Source: Pantoea endophytica (lineage in GTDB: Bacteria; Pseudomonadota; Gammaproteobacteria; Enterobacterales; Enterobacteriaceae). From it: a stretch of DNA of 64,000 nucleotides. Every line of letters starts with the position of its first letter. The stretch's first letter is position 1. The stretch covers positions 62,001-126,000 of the forward strand of contig NZ_PJRT01000027.1 of NCBI RefSeq assembly GCF_002858935.1, written 5' to 3'. Shown in pieces: positions 39,946 to 49,243 of this stretch. Position numbers and translations under genes: made by a program. A model generated the notes under the pieces. It did no database searches and was not told where the DNA came from. It saw only the letters and a list, made by a program, of their open reading frames with translations.

Positions 39946-41401
39946 TTAAAATGATGTTGTACAATATTTTATAATGTAATCAGATTCTCGCTTTATTATT
40001 GATTTTTTGTCAGGCCAGCAAGGAACCGCCTTTATGTCATTCTCCATCATTTTTATCGTAGTATCGTTAACACGCTTGAGATCCATAAAACCCGTCATAT
40101 TCATATAGTTTACGATTCTGCTATCGCCATATTGAAAGAATGACATACCAAAATTTTCTGAATTTGAAGGCCTCCATTTGTTATTTAATGGTGAATTGCC
40201 GTAAAAATATATTTTATCAGACTTTGCATTAAATTCAGGGTAATCCATAATCAAATGGCTCAGCATCATCTGACTTAGAAAGTTATCCTGTTGATTTGAT
40301 ATAAAGTCTGCGTAAAACAATCTGTTGGAATTAGAGGCTCCAATCAACAATAGTGAAAAAGATACAAAGTATATGTAATTAGCTCTCAAGTTAAAAAATG
40401 ACAGTGATATTAAAGCTGCAAAGCAAATAGGGATTTGCGTTAAAGTTCTTGCTGGCAACCATGTACCGGTAAGTACATCCAGTGAGAATGGAAATAAGTA
40501 AATGCATATTGCAAGGAATGTTGAATAATAATTCTTGCATCTAATTGATTTAATCACTATTATAATTAATGGAATGGCTGTAATCCAGTATATTTTAAGG
40601 CCGAAGTGAGATTTATTACCTAATCGCCATTTTAGATGTTTTAAAACATCCTGGAAAACTTCATTGCTTGGTTGTTTACCCCATGTAAGCATTGCTTTGA
40701 AATATTCTGCCGCGGGTATGTTTAAATATAATTGTACATAATGAGTGGCTAATGAATAAAAAATGTAGATAATTAAAACCAAACATAACAATAATAATAG
40801 CTTTGATGAACCTGCCTTATAATCTATTTTGTTGTTGAGCGAGTCAACTAACTGCTTAATCAATACTAAAGCAATTGGAAAAAGGATTATACTTTGGTAT
40901 ATAGACATGCAAAAAATGCCTAATAATACGAATGTAATATATTTTATAGGGCTGGGATATTTATAATCAAACACAACTGCCATTAAGGTCGCCAATAGTA
41001 TTGATATTGATAATGTGTCAGCTTGATTTTGAAATTGAAATTGATATGCAAGTAAAGGCATTGATGCAGATAATATGCAAAATGCTATGGATTTATTTTT
41101 TTTCATTAAAGAGATAAATAGCCGCAAGAGATGTAGCAATACTAACTATTATCAATGAAATAGCCATTGTAAAGAAGGCGACGTATGGTTCAGGAAGTAA
41201 AAATTCACGTAAAAATGCATGGCCCCATCTACCTAACTCTATAGTATGATAAAAGTTATCATAAAAATCTTCATCAACAGAAAATGTAAAATGAGTTAAT
41301 TCAAACCCATACATTATCACATATGATGTTAAAGATACCAATAAAGCCAATGCGAGAGAGTTTTGTTTTTCCATATCTACTTCAACTTTTAAAAAATTCA
41401 T
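39946..41401 (-). pseudogene. Frameshifted GtrII-family glucosyltransferase (second gtrC-type gene)
   Basis: Two overlapping frames together match the intact paralogue at 41685-43148. The first (41401 to 41093) encodes the start including FELTHFTFSVDEDFYDNFYHTIELGRWGHAFLREFLLPEP and stops after FNEKK. The second (to 39946) continues KKNKSIAFCILSASMPLLAYQFQFQNQADT in another frame. The break is an A8 run (41096-41103, minus-strand A): removing one A gives a continuous 484-residue protein against 487 in the paralogue. It may be a dead gene, phase variable, or rescued by slippage. Very AT-rich, multi-pass membrane protein. Confidence 0.85.
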
Positions 41402-41632
41402 TTGATACCTGCTAATTACATTCTAAACTATTAGCACTTATAACGGCATTGTGCTGATACTGAGAAATGGACTGGTAGTGCATTATGAAATTATTAATGA
41501 GAAATGATAGATAATAAATCTATAGGCTTTCCAGATATGTATGCTGAATTGATATTTATTCTTGTGCTTAAAAGTATTATCATTTTCTTGATAACAACCA
41601 TAATTAATATTTCATCATGTATAAAAACTATT

Positions 41633-41669
41633 ATTTAAAAGTGTAGAACTCCTAAGGGATTCTACACTT
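41633..41669 (-). terminator. Intrinsic terminator after the intact gtrC-type gene
   Basis: Perfect 10-bp arms (41639-41648, 41660-41669), 11-base loop, then a T-rich stretch on the minus strand. It separates the intact gtr operon from the frameshifted copy. The rest of the 283-bp gap (41402-41632) is AT-rich with nothing else recognised; a promoter for the downstream copy may lie there. Confidence 0.75.
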
Positions 41670-41684
41670 AAGTCATAAAAAAAT

Positions 41685-43148
41685 TTAATCAGAAAGTTTA
41701 ATGACCACATTCCGGCCTAACATTTTGATACCATCAGGGCTTGGCCAAGGCTGCATTAATGATAAAGCATCTTTGTTAGAAATAAAAAAATCTTCATTTG
41801 AAGCATTGGTTAAATTATTGGCTATGCCTGAAATGTTTATGTAATTAACAATGCGTGCACTATCACCTCTTTCAAAAAATGACACGCCAAAATCATCTGA
41901 ATTAAATTTTTTCCATTGATTGTTAACTTTTGATTTTCCAATAAATGCAATTTTATTTATAGATTCATTGAATTCTGGATGTGCCATATAAATGTCATGC
42001 ATAACATTTCTAGCAAGCATTTCATTTTGTTTGGCAGAAATATAATCAGAATAAAAAAGTTGACTAACAGTAGTAGAAGCCGTGATTAAAAAGCCAAAAG
42101 TAATTAGTGATTTCAAAACTTCACTTCTAAGATATGATAAACAGATTACGATAAGTGAAGCAAATACTAGTGACAACTGGCTAAGCGTTCGTCCTGGCGT
42201 CCCACCGCCGATAGCAATATTGAGCACAAAAGGCATCAATAAAGTTATGGCGACAATAAGGATAATCAAAAATAAATTATTGTTTTTCTTGCCAGCATTT
42301 ATACCGATTATCAATAGGGCAGCTAAATATGTAAAACTATATGTTGCAAGACCATATAAAGGATATGGGCCTGATCTTTCATAAATGAAAGATAAGGAGT
42401 TTTTTATTCCGCCAATTAGTCCCAGTGATCCCCAAGTAATGAGGCCTGAAAAGTATGATGCTGAAGAAACACCATAATATGATTTTATTTTTGAAGTAAG
42501 TATAAGATAGATTACTACAGATATGCATAAGCAAATGGCAACTTTAGCTGATGAATATACCCATTTCTTAAATGAGCAATCATTATTACATGCGTCAACT
42601 AAAAGTTTTATTGTTACTAATGTTGCACTAAAAAATATCAATGATTGATAAATTGATAAAACAATAACGTTGATTATTATAAAAGCAAAGAAGAACACTA
42701 AACGATCTTTGAGTGCCAATACGCCACTAACTGCTGCAAGAAAAATTGCTAAACCAAAGGTTTCATCTTGGTTTGAAAACTGTAATTGATACGCAAACTG
42801 AGGTAACGCTATAAATAATATTGAAAAGTAGATTGATTTTTTAACATCAAAGTTCAGTGCGTAGCAACATGTGGCACTAGATAAAGATATACCAATTAGT
42901 GCAACCAGCATAGAAGAGAATGGAGACCAAGGCTCTGGAAAAATATACTCCTTTAGCCAGGCATGTGACCAACGTCCAAGATCTATCATGTGAATAAAAT
43001 TATTTTTCGTATCTTCATCAATTGATAGAGTAAAGTGGGTCAATTCAAAACCATACACTATTAGGCATGATATAAATGAAGCAATAAAGCCATAAAGTAA
43101 TGCAGGATTTGTTTTTAAAAAATGATCTATCTTAGAGTTTAAATTCAT
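41685..43148 (-). CDS. gtrC: GtrII-family serotype-type glucosyltransferase
   Basis: 487 residues from ATG 43148, where GAGG is 5 bases upstream. About ten membrane segments plus a conserved acidic loop, IVYGFELTHFTLSIDEDTKNNFIHMIDLGRWSHAWLKEYIFPEPW, typical of GtrII-type enzymes. In gtrABC cassettes this third protein transfers glucose from undecaprenyl phosphate to the polysaccharide in the periplasm and sets the serotype. It starts 49 bp after gtrB. Very AT-rich. The symbol denotes the cassette position; the specific linkage is unknown. Confidence 0.82.
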   Translation of the reverse strand: MNLNSKIDHFLKTNPALLYGFIASFISCLIVYGFELTHFTLSIDEDTKNNFIHMIDLGRWSHAWLKEYIFPEPWSPFSSMLVALIGISLSSATCCYALNFDVKKSIYFSILFIALPQFAYQLQFSNQDETFGLAIFLAAVSGVLALKDRLVFFFAFIIINVIVLSIYQSLIFFSATLVTIKLLVDACNNDCSFKKWVYSSAKVAICLCISVVIYLILTSKIKSYYGVSSASYFSGLITWGSLGLIGGIKNSLSFIYERSGPYPLYGLATYSFTYLAALLIIGINAGKKNNNLFLIILIVAITLLMPFVLNIAIGGGTPGRTLSQLSLVFASLIVICLSYLRSEVLKSLITFGFLITASTTVSQLFYSDYISAKQNEMLARNVMHDIYMAHPEFNESINKIAFIGKSKVNNQWKKFNSDDFGVSFFERGDSARIVNYINISGIANNLTNASNEDFFISNKDALSLMQPWPSPDGIKMLGRNVVIKLSD

Positions 43149-43197
43149 CATTTCCTCTTTCACTAAGTTGGATGCTATTAAATCAATAAATGAGGTT

Positions 43198-44160
43198 TTA
43201 CTGTTCGTTTTTTTGAATAGAGTTAGATGAATTGCCTGCCCCACTATTCTTTGGGGAGATAATATAGCGAGGTCGACCTTTGCTCTCAATATAAATCCTA
43301 CCAATATATTCCCCAAGCACACCAATCCCAATGAGCTGTACGCCACCTAAAAACAGCATTGAAACCATAATTGAAGGATAGCCTTTAACAGGGTTGCCCC
43401 AAAATATAGTATCAATTAACATCCATGCGCCATAGACGAACGAAAGGGCAGCGACGACAAGTCCAAGATAAGTCCAGATCCGAAGTGGGAAGGTTGAAAA
43501 CGAGGTTATCCCTTCAAGGGCAAGGTTCCACAACTTCCAGCCATTAAATTTGGTTGTGCCAGCAACACGGTCTGCCCGAATATATTCAACGACTTCAGTT
43601 TTTCCGCCGACCCAGCTGAGAACACCTTTCATAAACAGGTTACGTTCCTGCAGCAATTTGATATTTTCCACTACGTCGCGTGACATTAAGCGAAAATCAC
43701 CCACGTTTTCTTCGATCTTCGGCGAACTGATCTTGTTGTGCAGTTTGTAAAACCACTCAGCAGTCTTACGCTTTAAATGAGAGTCAGTGCTACGATCAAC
43801 ACGTTTAGCCAGAACAATATCAGCGCCCAAATGCCATTTATCAACCATCAAAGGAATGACATCTATAGGATCTTGTAAATCGACATCAATAGGGATAATA
43901 GCATCGCCAGTTGCTGCTTCGAGGCCAGCAAAAAGGGCTGGCTCTTTACCGAAATTGCGTGTAAACGAAATATGTTTAACTAAACAATCGTCTGTCTCAA
44001 TTTCAGTTAGTACAGCTTCTGTCTTGTCTGTGCTGCCATCATTTACAAAAACCAATTCAACATCATATTTTTTAAAGGGTTCAAATTCGCGTACTGCTTT
44101 ATAGAAAAGGGGAATGGCCTCCTCTTCATTCAGCACTGGAACGATAAGAGATAATTTCAT
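43198..44160 (-). CDS. gtrB: GtrB, bactoprenol glucosyltransferase
   Basis: 320 residues. GT2 domain: [67 protein letters not shown]; then two C-terminal membrane helices (about residues 228-300). It transfers glucose from UDP-glucose to undecaprenyl phosphate at the cytoplasmic face. Its start overlaps the gtrA stop by 4 bases. Confidence 0.93.
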   Translation of the reverse strand: MKLSLIVPVLNEEEAIPLFYKAVREFEPFKKYDVELVFVNDGSTDKTEAVLTEIETDDCLVKHISFTRNFGKEPALFAGLEAATGDAIIPIDVDLQDPIDVIPLMVDKWHLGADIVLAKRVDRSTDSHLKRKTAEWFYKLHNKISSPKIEENVGDFRLMSRDVVENIKLLQERNLFMKGVLSWVGGKTEVVEYIRADRVAGTTKFNGWKLWNLALEGITSFSTFPLRIWTYLGLVVAALSFVYGAWMLIDTIFWGNPVKGYPSIMVSMLFLGGVQLIGIGVLGEYIGRIYIESKGRPRYIISPKNSGAGNSSNSIQKNEQ

Positions 44161-44528
44161 TTACTCGTCCTAAACACGAAAAACTTAGAGTAGGCGAAGC
44201 CGCAAACCAAGCTGAGTGCAGAGAAGAAAACCAATGTAATAATTGGATTAATGTGCAGATAGTCAGCTGTCCAGCCCACGGCTGTTGCCATTGCGCCCAT
44301 AAAGCAGATATAGAGAAGATATCGAGTGGTGGTCGCTTCTGCGTTAAACGTCCATTTTGCGTTAGCAAAGAAGGAAAAGGTTACCGCAACACAAAACGCC
44401 ACGAGGTTAGACAGGGATTGGCTACCAACGATGGCATAAAGTGCGGCAAATACGCCCCAATGAATGAGCGTATTAATTACACCAACAGAAGTGTATCTGG
44501 CGAACAACCTCAACATTTTGCAGCCCAA
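44157..44528 (-). CDS. gtrA: GtrA-like flippase of bactoprenyl-linked glucose
   Basis: 123 residues with four membrane helices, GtrA family ([23 protein letters not shown]). It is thought to flip the undecaprenyl-phosphate-glucose made by GtrB to the periplasm. First gene of the cassette, starting 83 bp after the puuB stop. Confidence 0.92.
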   Translation of the reverse strand: MGCKMLRLFARYTSVGVINTLIHWGVFAALYAIVGSQSLSNLVAFCVAVTFSFFANAKWTFNAEATTTRYLLYICFMGAMATAVGWTADYLHINPIITLVFFSALSLVCGFAYSKFFVFRTSK

Positions 44529-44562
44529 AAATTAAAGAGCCCGATCCTGACATTACTGCTGT

Positions 44563-44568
44563 TTTATA
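44563..44568 (-). promoter_or_regulatory. Candidate extended -10 promoter of the gtr cassette
   Basis: On the minus strand TGC-TATAAA forms an extended -10 element 34 bp before the gtrA start. A poor -35 (TCGACA, 44588-44593, 19-bp spacing) is upstream. Tentative. Confidence 0.35.
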
Positions 44569-44611
44569 GCAAGTTTTGGTAAAGGAATGTCGAGAAATTG
44601 TAATCAGTGAT

Positions 44612-45889
44612 TCACACCCCAAACCGATCCCTTAACGCATACCACGCCGCTCCCATCGCGGTAAGCGGCACCTTAAACCGTCTCCCACCTGGAAACGGCA
44701 GATGCGGTAATTTTGCGAACGCATCAAATCTCTCGGCGTGCCCACGTAGCACTTCAGCAATCAACTTTCCTGAAAGATGGGTACAGGTCACGCCGTGTCC
44801 GCTGTCGCCCTGCATAAAGAACGCATTCTTCTCCACCTGCCCAAACTGCGGCATGCGCGATAGCGTGAGCAGGAAGTTGCCGCTCCAGCGGTGGCTGATT
44901 TTGATGTCACGCAGCTGCGGAAAGGTGCGCAGCAGCTTAGGGCGAATCAGCGCTTCGATATCATCCGGTTCGCGTGCGCCATACACTACGCCGCCGCCGT
45001 AGAGCAGGCGGTTATCGGCGGTGAGGCGGAAGTAGTCGAGCAGATAGTTACAATCTTCAACGCAGTAATTGTTCGGCAGCAAACCCAGCGCCTGATCGCG
45101 CGTTAGAGGTTCGGTGGTGACGATCTGCGAGCCGCACGGCATGCTTTTGCCCGTCAGGCGCGGTTCAAGCTGTGACGGCAAGTAAGCGTTACCGGCAAAA
45201 ATCACGAAAGTGGCGCTGACTTCGCCCTTAGCGGTTTTTATGCGATGCGGTGCACCATATTTCACTTCAATCGCCGCCGACTGCTCATAAATGCGCCCGC
45301 CGTGACGGCGAATCGCTTCGGCTTCGCCCAATGCGAGATTGAGCGGATGCAGATGCCCGCCGCGCTTATCGAGTAAGCCGCCGACGTAGCGATCGGTCGC
45401 CACTTCGCGCCGAATACCGCGTTCGTCGAGAAGCTCCAAATCGTGATTGCCGTAGCGTGCCCAAAGGGCTTTTTGGCTGCGCAGATGGCCCATTTGCCGC
45501 TGATTCAGTGCGGCGAAAATGCCGCCGGGACGATAGTCGCAGGCGATAGCGTAACGGTCGATGCGGTCGCGAATAATCTCCGCGCCTTCAAACATCATGC
45601 TGCCAAGCATTTGTGCGGTCTGTTTGCCGTAGCGCTGCTCAATCACATCCACGTCGCGGCTGTAGGAGTTGACGACCTGGCCGCCATTGCGGCCGCTGGC
45701 GCCAAAGCCGATTTTCGCCGCTTCAAGCAGCACCACGTCGTAACCGGCTTCGGTGAGAAACAGCGCGGATGAAAGTCCGGTAAAGCCGCCGCCAATGATG
45801 CAGACATCGCACTGCACTGACTCTTGCAGCGCCGGCCACGGCTCATGGGCGTTGGCGGTAGCGGCGTAATAACTTCCCACATGTTGCAT
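44612..45889 (-). CDS. puuB: Gamma-glutamylputrescine oxidase
   Basis: 425 residues, FAD-dependent DAO-type oxidase. The dinucleotide-binding DVCIIGGGFTGLSSALFLTEAGYDVVLLEA is at residues 28-57, with GFGASGRNGGQV following. Oxidises gamma-glutamylputrescine in the Puu pathway. Same length as E. coli PuuB (426). It lies 24 bp after puuR in a puuD-puuR-puuB operon. The pathway's aldehyde dehydrogenase (PuuC) and aminotransferase (PuuE) are not in this window. Confidence 0.92.
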   Translation of the reverse strand: MQHVGSYYAATANAHEPWPALQESVQCDVCIIGGGFTGLSSALFLTEAGYDVVLLEAAKIGFGASGRNGGQVVNSYSRDVDVIEQRYGKQTAQMLGSMMFEGAEIIRDRIDRYAIACDYRPGGIFAALNQRQMGHLRSQKALWARYGNHDLELLDERGIRREVATDRYVGGLLDKRGGHLHPLNLALGEAEAIRRHGGRIYEQSAAIEVKYGAPHRIKTAKGEVSATFVIFAGNAYLPSQLEPRLTGKSMPCGSQIVTTEPLTRDQALGLLPNNYCVEDCNYLLDYFRLTADNRLLYGGGVVYGAREPDDIEALIRPKLLRTFPQLRDIKISHRWSGNFLLTLSRMPQFGQVEKNAFFMQGDSGHGVTCTHLSGKLIAEVLRGHAERFDAFAKLPHLPFPGGRRFKVPLTAMGAAWYALRDRFGV

Positions 45890-45913
45890 GACATCCTCCT
45901 TAAGCGCGAAACC

Positions 45914-46471
45914 TTAGAAATTGGCGGGCGTATGCGCGCTAACAATGCGACACGGCTGATCTGAGGTATTGGTAAAACTGTGCGGCAAGCCGGTATCAAT
46001 CACATAGCTTTCACCGCGATAGAGATGGTAACTCTGGCCGTTGACCACCAGCGTGATTTCTCCTTCCAGCACGGTGCCGGTCTCCTCGCCGGGATGGCGT
46101 AACTTCTCGCCGGTGCTGGCGCCGGGTTCATAGCGCTCCAGCAGCATCGCCAGCGCGCGCCGTGCAGCACCGTTATCGATCAGCATCAGCGATACGCCCA
46201 GGCTGCCGATCTCCACGCACTCTTCCGGGCGCACAATCACCCGCGGCGTGGCATTGATTTTGGGTTCGGAGAAAAACTCTGAGAGCGAAAGCCCATAAAC
46301 CTTCAGCAGCTTCTGTAAGGTGCTGACGGCCGGGCTCACTTTGTCCTGTTCGATAGTGCTAATGGCGCTGTGCGTTAAACCTGATAACTCAGCGACGCGA
46401 CGCTGAGACAATCCCAACTCCTGCCGGATCTGCGATAAGCGACGTCCGGGTGCCAGAGTGGCATCATTCAT
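45914..46471 (-). CDS. puuR: PuuR, repressor of the putrescine-use genes
   Basis: 185 residues. N-terminal XRE-type helix-turn-helix (residues about 9-60, LSQIRQELGLSQRRVAELSGLTHSAISTIEQDKVSP) and a C-terminal cupin (about 105-185). It represses puu genes in the absence of putrescine in E. coli. Its start overlaps the puuD stop by 4 bases (ATGA). Confidence 0.93.
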   Translation of the reverse strand: MNDATLAPGRRLSQIRQELGLSQRRVAELSGLTHSAISTIEQDKVSPAVSTLQKLLKVYGLSLSEFFSEPKINATPRVIVRPEECVEIGSLGVSLMLIDNGAARRALAMLLERYEPGASTGEKLRHPGEETGTVLEGEITLVVNGQSYHLYRGESYVIDTGLPHSFTNTSDQPCRIVSAHTPANF

Positions 46472-47232
46472 GGCTGTTTTTCCTTGTGATAACAGACAGC
46501 GGCCTGGATAAAAGCCTCAAATAAACGGCGCGAGACCGAATCGCGATCGGATTGCCATTCCGGATGCCATTGCACCGCAAGGGCGAAAGGGTGCTTTGGC
46601 AGGCTTACGGCTTCAATCAGCCCGTCGGGCGCGCGCGCTTCGATACGCAGCTGTGGACCGGTTTCGCGAATGCCTTGCCCGTGCAACGAGTTGACGGCAA
46701 AAGGTTCGGCGCTGCCCAGCAGCTGGCTCAGCATGCCATCCACTTCTGGCTGCACGGTATGCACCGGCGCGTATTGCTCATCCAGCGGCAGCGCGTCGTT
46801 TTCGCGGTGCTCCTGAAACAGATGTGTCATATGCAGCTGGCGATACAATGCGCCGCCATTAGCGACCACCAGCTCCTGCAAACCGCGGCAGATGCCGAAC
46901 ATCGGCATCTTTTTACCGATCGCATGGGTGATGAGCCCGAAGGCGAGGCGATCGCGCGCCGGATCGGCATGCGCCTCTTTACCGTCTGCGCCGTAATGCC
47001 AGGGTTCAATATTGCTGGGACTGCCGGTCAGCAAAATGCCATCCAGCACGGTCATACTGTTTTCTAATAGATGAGGTGCCTGCATCAGTTGATGCGGCAA
47101 GGGCAGCGGCACGCCACCGGCAAGCACGATAGCGTCGAGATATTTGTTGTGAACGGTTTGCCCTGCGTGGCTGCCAATAAAGTTCTGGCACATCACTACG
47201 CCAATCAAGGGCTTGTCAAAAATAATGCCCAT
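46468..47232 (-). CDS. puuD: Gamma-glutamyl-gamma-aminobutyrate hydrolase
   Basis: 254 residues, class I glutamine amidotransferase-like peptidase C26. Nucleophile Cys in FGICRGLQELVV and the His-Glu pair in QWHPEWQSD. Releases GABA from its gamma-glutamyl conjugate at the end of the Puu pathway. First gene of the minus-strand puuDRB unit, divergent from puuA across 213 bp. Confidence 0.93.
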   Translation of the reverse strand: MGIIFDKPLIGVVMCQNFIGSHAGQTVHNKYLDAIVLAGGVPLPLPHQLMQAPHLLENSMTVLDGILLTGSPSNIEPWHYGADGKEAHADPARDRLAFGLITHAIGKKMPMFGICRGLQELVVANGGALYRQLHMTHLFQEHRENDALPLDEQYAPVHTVQPEVDGMLSQLLGSAEPFAVNSLHGQGIRETGPQLRIEARAPDGLIEAVSLPKHPFALAVQWHPEWQSDRDSVSRRLFEAFIQAAVCYHKEKQP

Positions 47233-47350
47233 AACGTCTCCGCGTTGCTGTTCAATATTTTCGCCGGAAATGCGCGGCTGGCCTTAAAAGTGTGCGATAT
47301 TTTGTCAATCTAGCAACCGATCGTTCATTCCTCAAACAGAATTGTTACAT

Positions 47351-47379
47351 TTGCACACTTTTTGCGTTAGCGCTATGTT
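47351..47379 (+). promoter_or_regulatory. Candidate sigma-70 promoter of puuA
   Basis: TTGCAC (47351-47356), 17-bp spacer, TATGTT (47374-47379), about 66 bp before the puuA start in the puuD-puuA divergent region, where PuuR control is expected. I could not place a PuuR operator with confidence. Confidence 0.5.
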
Positions 47380-47445
47380 AGTGGAGTGGCTGTTATTTTG
47401 AGCATTGCGCGCACCAATATTAAACGGTAAAGGGCGGGTGGGATC

Positions 47446-48861
47446 ATGACGAACCTCGTAGAAGTAGAAGACTTCACGCGACACAGTGAAGAGAAGCGAA
47501 CAAGCGCGTTCCAGCTGGAGGTCAAAACCTGGCTGGAACGCCATCCTGAAACGCAATATGTCGATATTCTTCTTAATGATTTAAATGGGGTATTTCGCGG
47601 TAAACGCATTCCCATCTCCGCATTGGCAAAACTGGAAAAAGGGTGTTACTTCCCGGCCTCGGTTTTCGCTATGGATATCCTCGGTAACACCGTCGAAGAC
47701 GCCGGACTGGGTCAGTCCCTGGGCGAACCCGACCACCTCTGCATGCCGGTGCCCGGCACCTTAATTCCTTCTGCCGCCGATCCCACGCACATCGCTCAGC
47801 TGTTGCTGACCATGTGTAACCAAGATGGCACTCCCTTTGACGTTGAACCCCGTAATGTCCTTAATCGGCTGTGGCAACAGCTGCGCAATCGAGGATTGTT
47901 CCCGGTGGTAGCGGTAGAGCTGGAGTTCTATCTGGTGGATAAAAAGCGTGATGCGGAGGGCTTCATTCAGCCGCCGTGCTCGCCGGGCAGTGACGAACGC
48001 AATATGCAGAGCCAGGTGTATTCGGTGGATAATCTCGATCACTTCGCCGACGTACTGCGTGACATCGACCATCTGGCCAAGCTGCAAGGCATTCCCGCCG
48101 ATGGCGCGCTGGCGGAAGCCTCGCCCGGCCAGTTCGAAATCAACCTGCATCACACGCGCGACGTGCTGAAAGCCTGCGATCACGCTATTCAGCTGAAACG
48201 GCTGGTGCGTCAGGTGGCGGAAAATCATGGCATGACCGCTACTTTCATGGCCAAGCCTTACGAAGAGTACGCGGGCAGCGGCATGCATGTGCACATCAGC
48301 ATGCTGGATGCCGCCGATCACAACGCCTTTGCGCTCGATGACGGCAGCGATTCACCGCTGATGAAACGCGCGCTGGCGGGCATGATCGATTTAATGCCGG
48401 CTTCAATGGCGTTGCTGGCGCCGAACGTGAACGCCTATCGCCGCTTCCTGCCGGAAGCCTATGTACCGCTACAGGCGTCATGGGGACACAACAACCGCAC
48501 GGTTGCGCTGCGTGTGCCTTGTGGCGATGCGGATAACCATCGCATCGAGTATCGCGTGGCCGGTGCGGATGCAAATCCCTATCTGGTGGTGTCAACAATT
48601 CTTGCCGGTATTTTGCACGGTCTGGATAATCAGCTACCTTTACCGCATGCGGTGCAGGGCAATGGACATGAAGCAGAAGGGCTGGCATTACCGATTCGGC
48701 AGAGTGATGCGCTGTATGAATTTGAGAATAGCTATCCGCTGCAAAAGCTGCTGGGCGAGCGTTTCAGCGGGGTGTGGCACAGCTGCAAACAGTACGAACT
48801 GATGCAGTTTGAGCGCTTAATCACCTCGACGGAAATCGACTGGATGCTCAAGAATGCCTGA
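47446..48861 (+). CDS. puuA: Gamma-glutamylputrescine synthetase
   Basis: 471 residues, glutamine-synthetase fold: YVDILLNDLNGVFRGKRIPI at the start, VVAVELEFYLVD metal site, ASPGQFEINLHHT and NNRTVALRVPCGDADNHRIEYRVAGADANPYL. Joins glutamate to putrescine using ATP, the first step of putrescine use. Near full-length match to E. coli PuuA in pattern. A terminator follows 78 bp after the stop, so plaP is not simply the next gene of the operon. Confidence 0.95.
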   Translation: MTNLVEVEDFTRHSEEKRTSAFQLEVKTWLERHPETQYVDILLNDLNGVFRGKRIPISALAKLEKGCYFPASVFAMDILGNTVEDAGLGQSLGEPDHLCMPVPGTLIPSAADPTHIAQLLLTMCNQDGTPFDVEPRNVLNRLWQQLRNRGLFPVVAVELEFYLVDKKRDAEGFIQPPCSPGSDERNMQSQVYSVDNLDHFADVLRDIDHLAKLQGIPADGALAEASPGQFEINLHHTRDVLKACDHAIQLKRLVRQVAENHGMTATFMAKPYEEYAGSGMHVHISMLDAADHNAFALDDGSDSPLMKRALAGMIDLMPASMALLAPNVNAYRRFLPEAYVPLQASWGHNNRTVALRVPCGDADNHRIEYRVAGADANPYLVVSTILAGILHGLDNQLPLPHAVQGNGHEAEGLALPIRQSDALYEFENSYPLQKLLGERFSGVWHSCKQYELMQFERLITSTEIDWMLKNA

Positions 48862-48939
48862 GTGCCGGAAGAATTGATCTAACGTCTTGTGCCGATGGCA
48901 TAAGTTGGGGCAAAATACGCGCCCTGCAAAATGAGAACT

Positions 48940-48970
48940 AACCGACGTTAACCGCGTCGGTTATTTTTTT
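48940..48970 (+). terminator. Intrinsic terminator after puuA
   Basis: Perfect 8-bp stem (48940-48947 with 48955-48962), 7-base loop, then ATTTTTTT. Confidence 0.9.
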
Positions 48971-49069
48971 GCATGATGTACTCACTGACATTCACACGAG
49001 GCCGGACACGCATCCGGATAGATAGATACTGACAAACACGCTTGTGCGTGAGATTTGAGGAAAACAAAG

Positions 49070-49243
49070 ATGGGACTGTTTAACATTGCACCAGCGCAGG
49101 CTGGTTCTCGCTTCCGTGATGACTACGGCGCCGCGACAATCGTAAACACTAATATCACTTCTCACTGCAGCAAATTGCGCAGTAGCCCTGTAGCCCAACC
49201 GATCGCGGTTGTCGTCTGCGGGGGCCTGAACAATGTCGCTTAA
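49070..49243 (+). CDS. Candidate leader peptide overlapping the plaP start
   Basis: A 57-codon frame beginning [12 protein letters not shown], with GAGG 9 bases before its ATG. It runs through the whole plaP 5' leader and its stop (49241-49243) lies 11 bases inside plaP. No family recognised. The arrangement, a short frame ending just past the main start, is typical of translational coupling or of leader peptides that sense a metabolite through ribosome stalling. Whether it is translated is unknown. Confidence 0.55.
   Translation: MGLFNIAPAQAGSRFRDDYGAATIVNTNITSHCSKLRSSPVAQPIAVVVCGGLNNVA
49197..49212. promoter_or_regulatory. Hairpin upstream of plaP
   Basis: Perfect 6-bp arms with a 4-base loop, 20 bases before the plaP start, inside the leader frame. 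Flanking GCAG and CTGC can extend it with an internal bulge. It could influence access to the G-rich plaP ribosome binding site (49219-49223). Confidence 0.4.

Noticed and set aside
44529..44611. Dam/OxyR phase-variable promoter for gtrABC, as known in Salmonella
   Set aside because: That mechanism needs clustered GATC sites; the intergenic region has only one (44543-44546).
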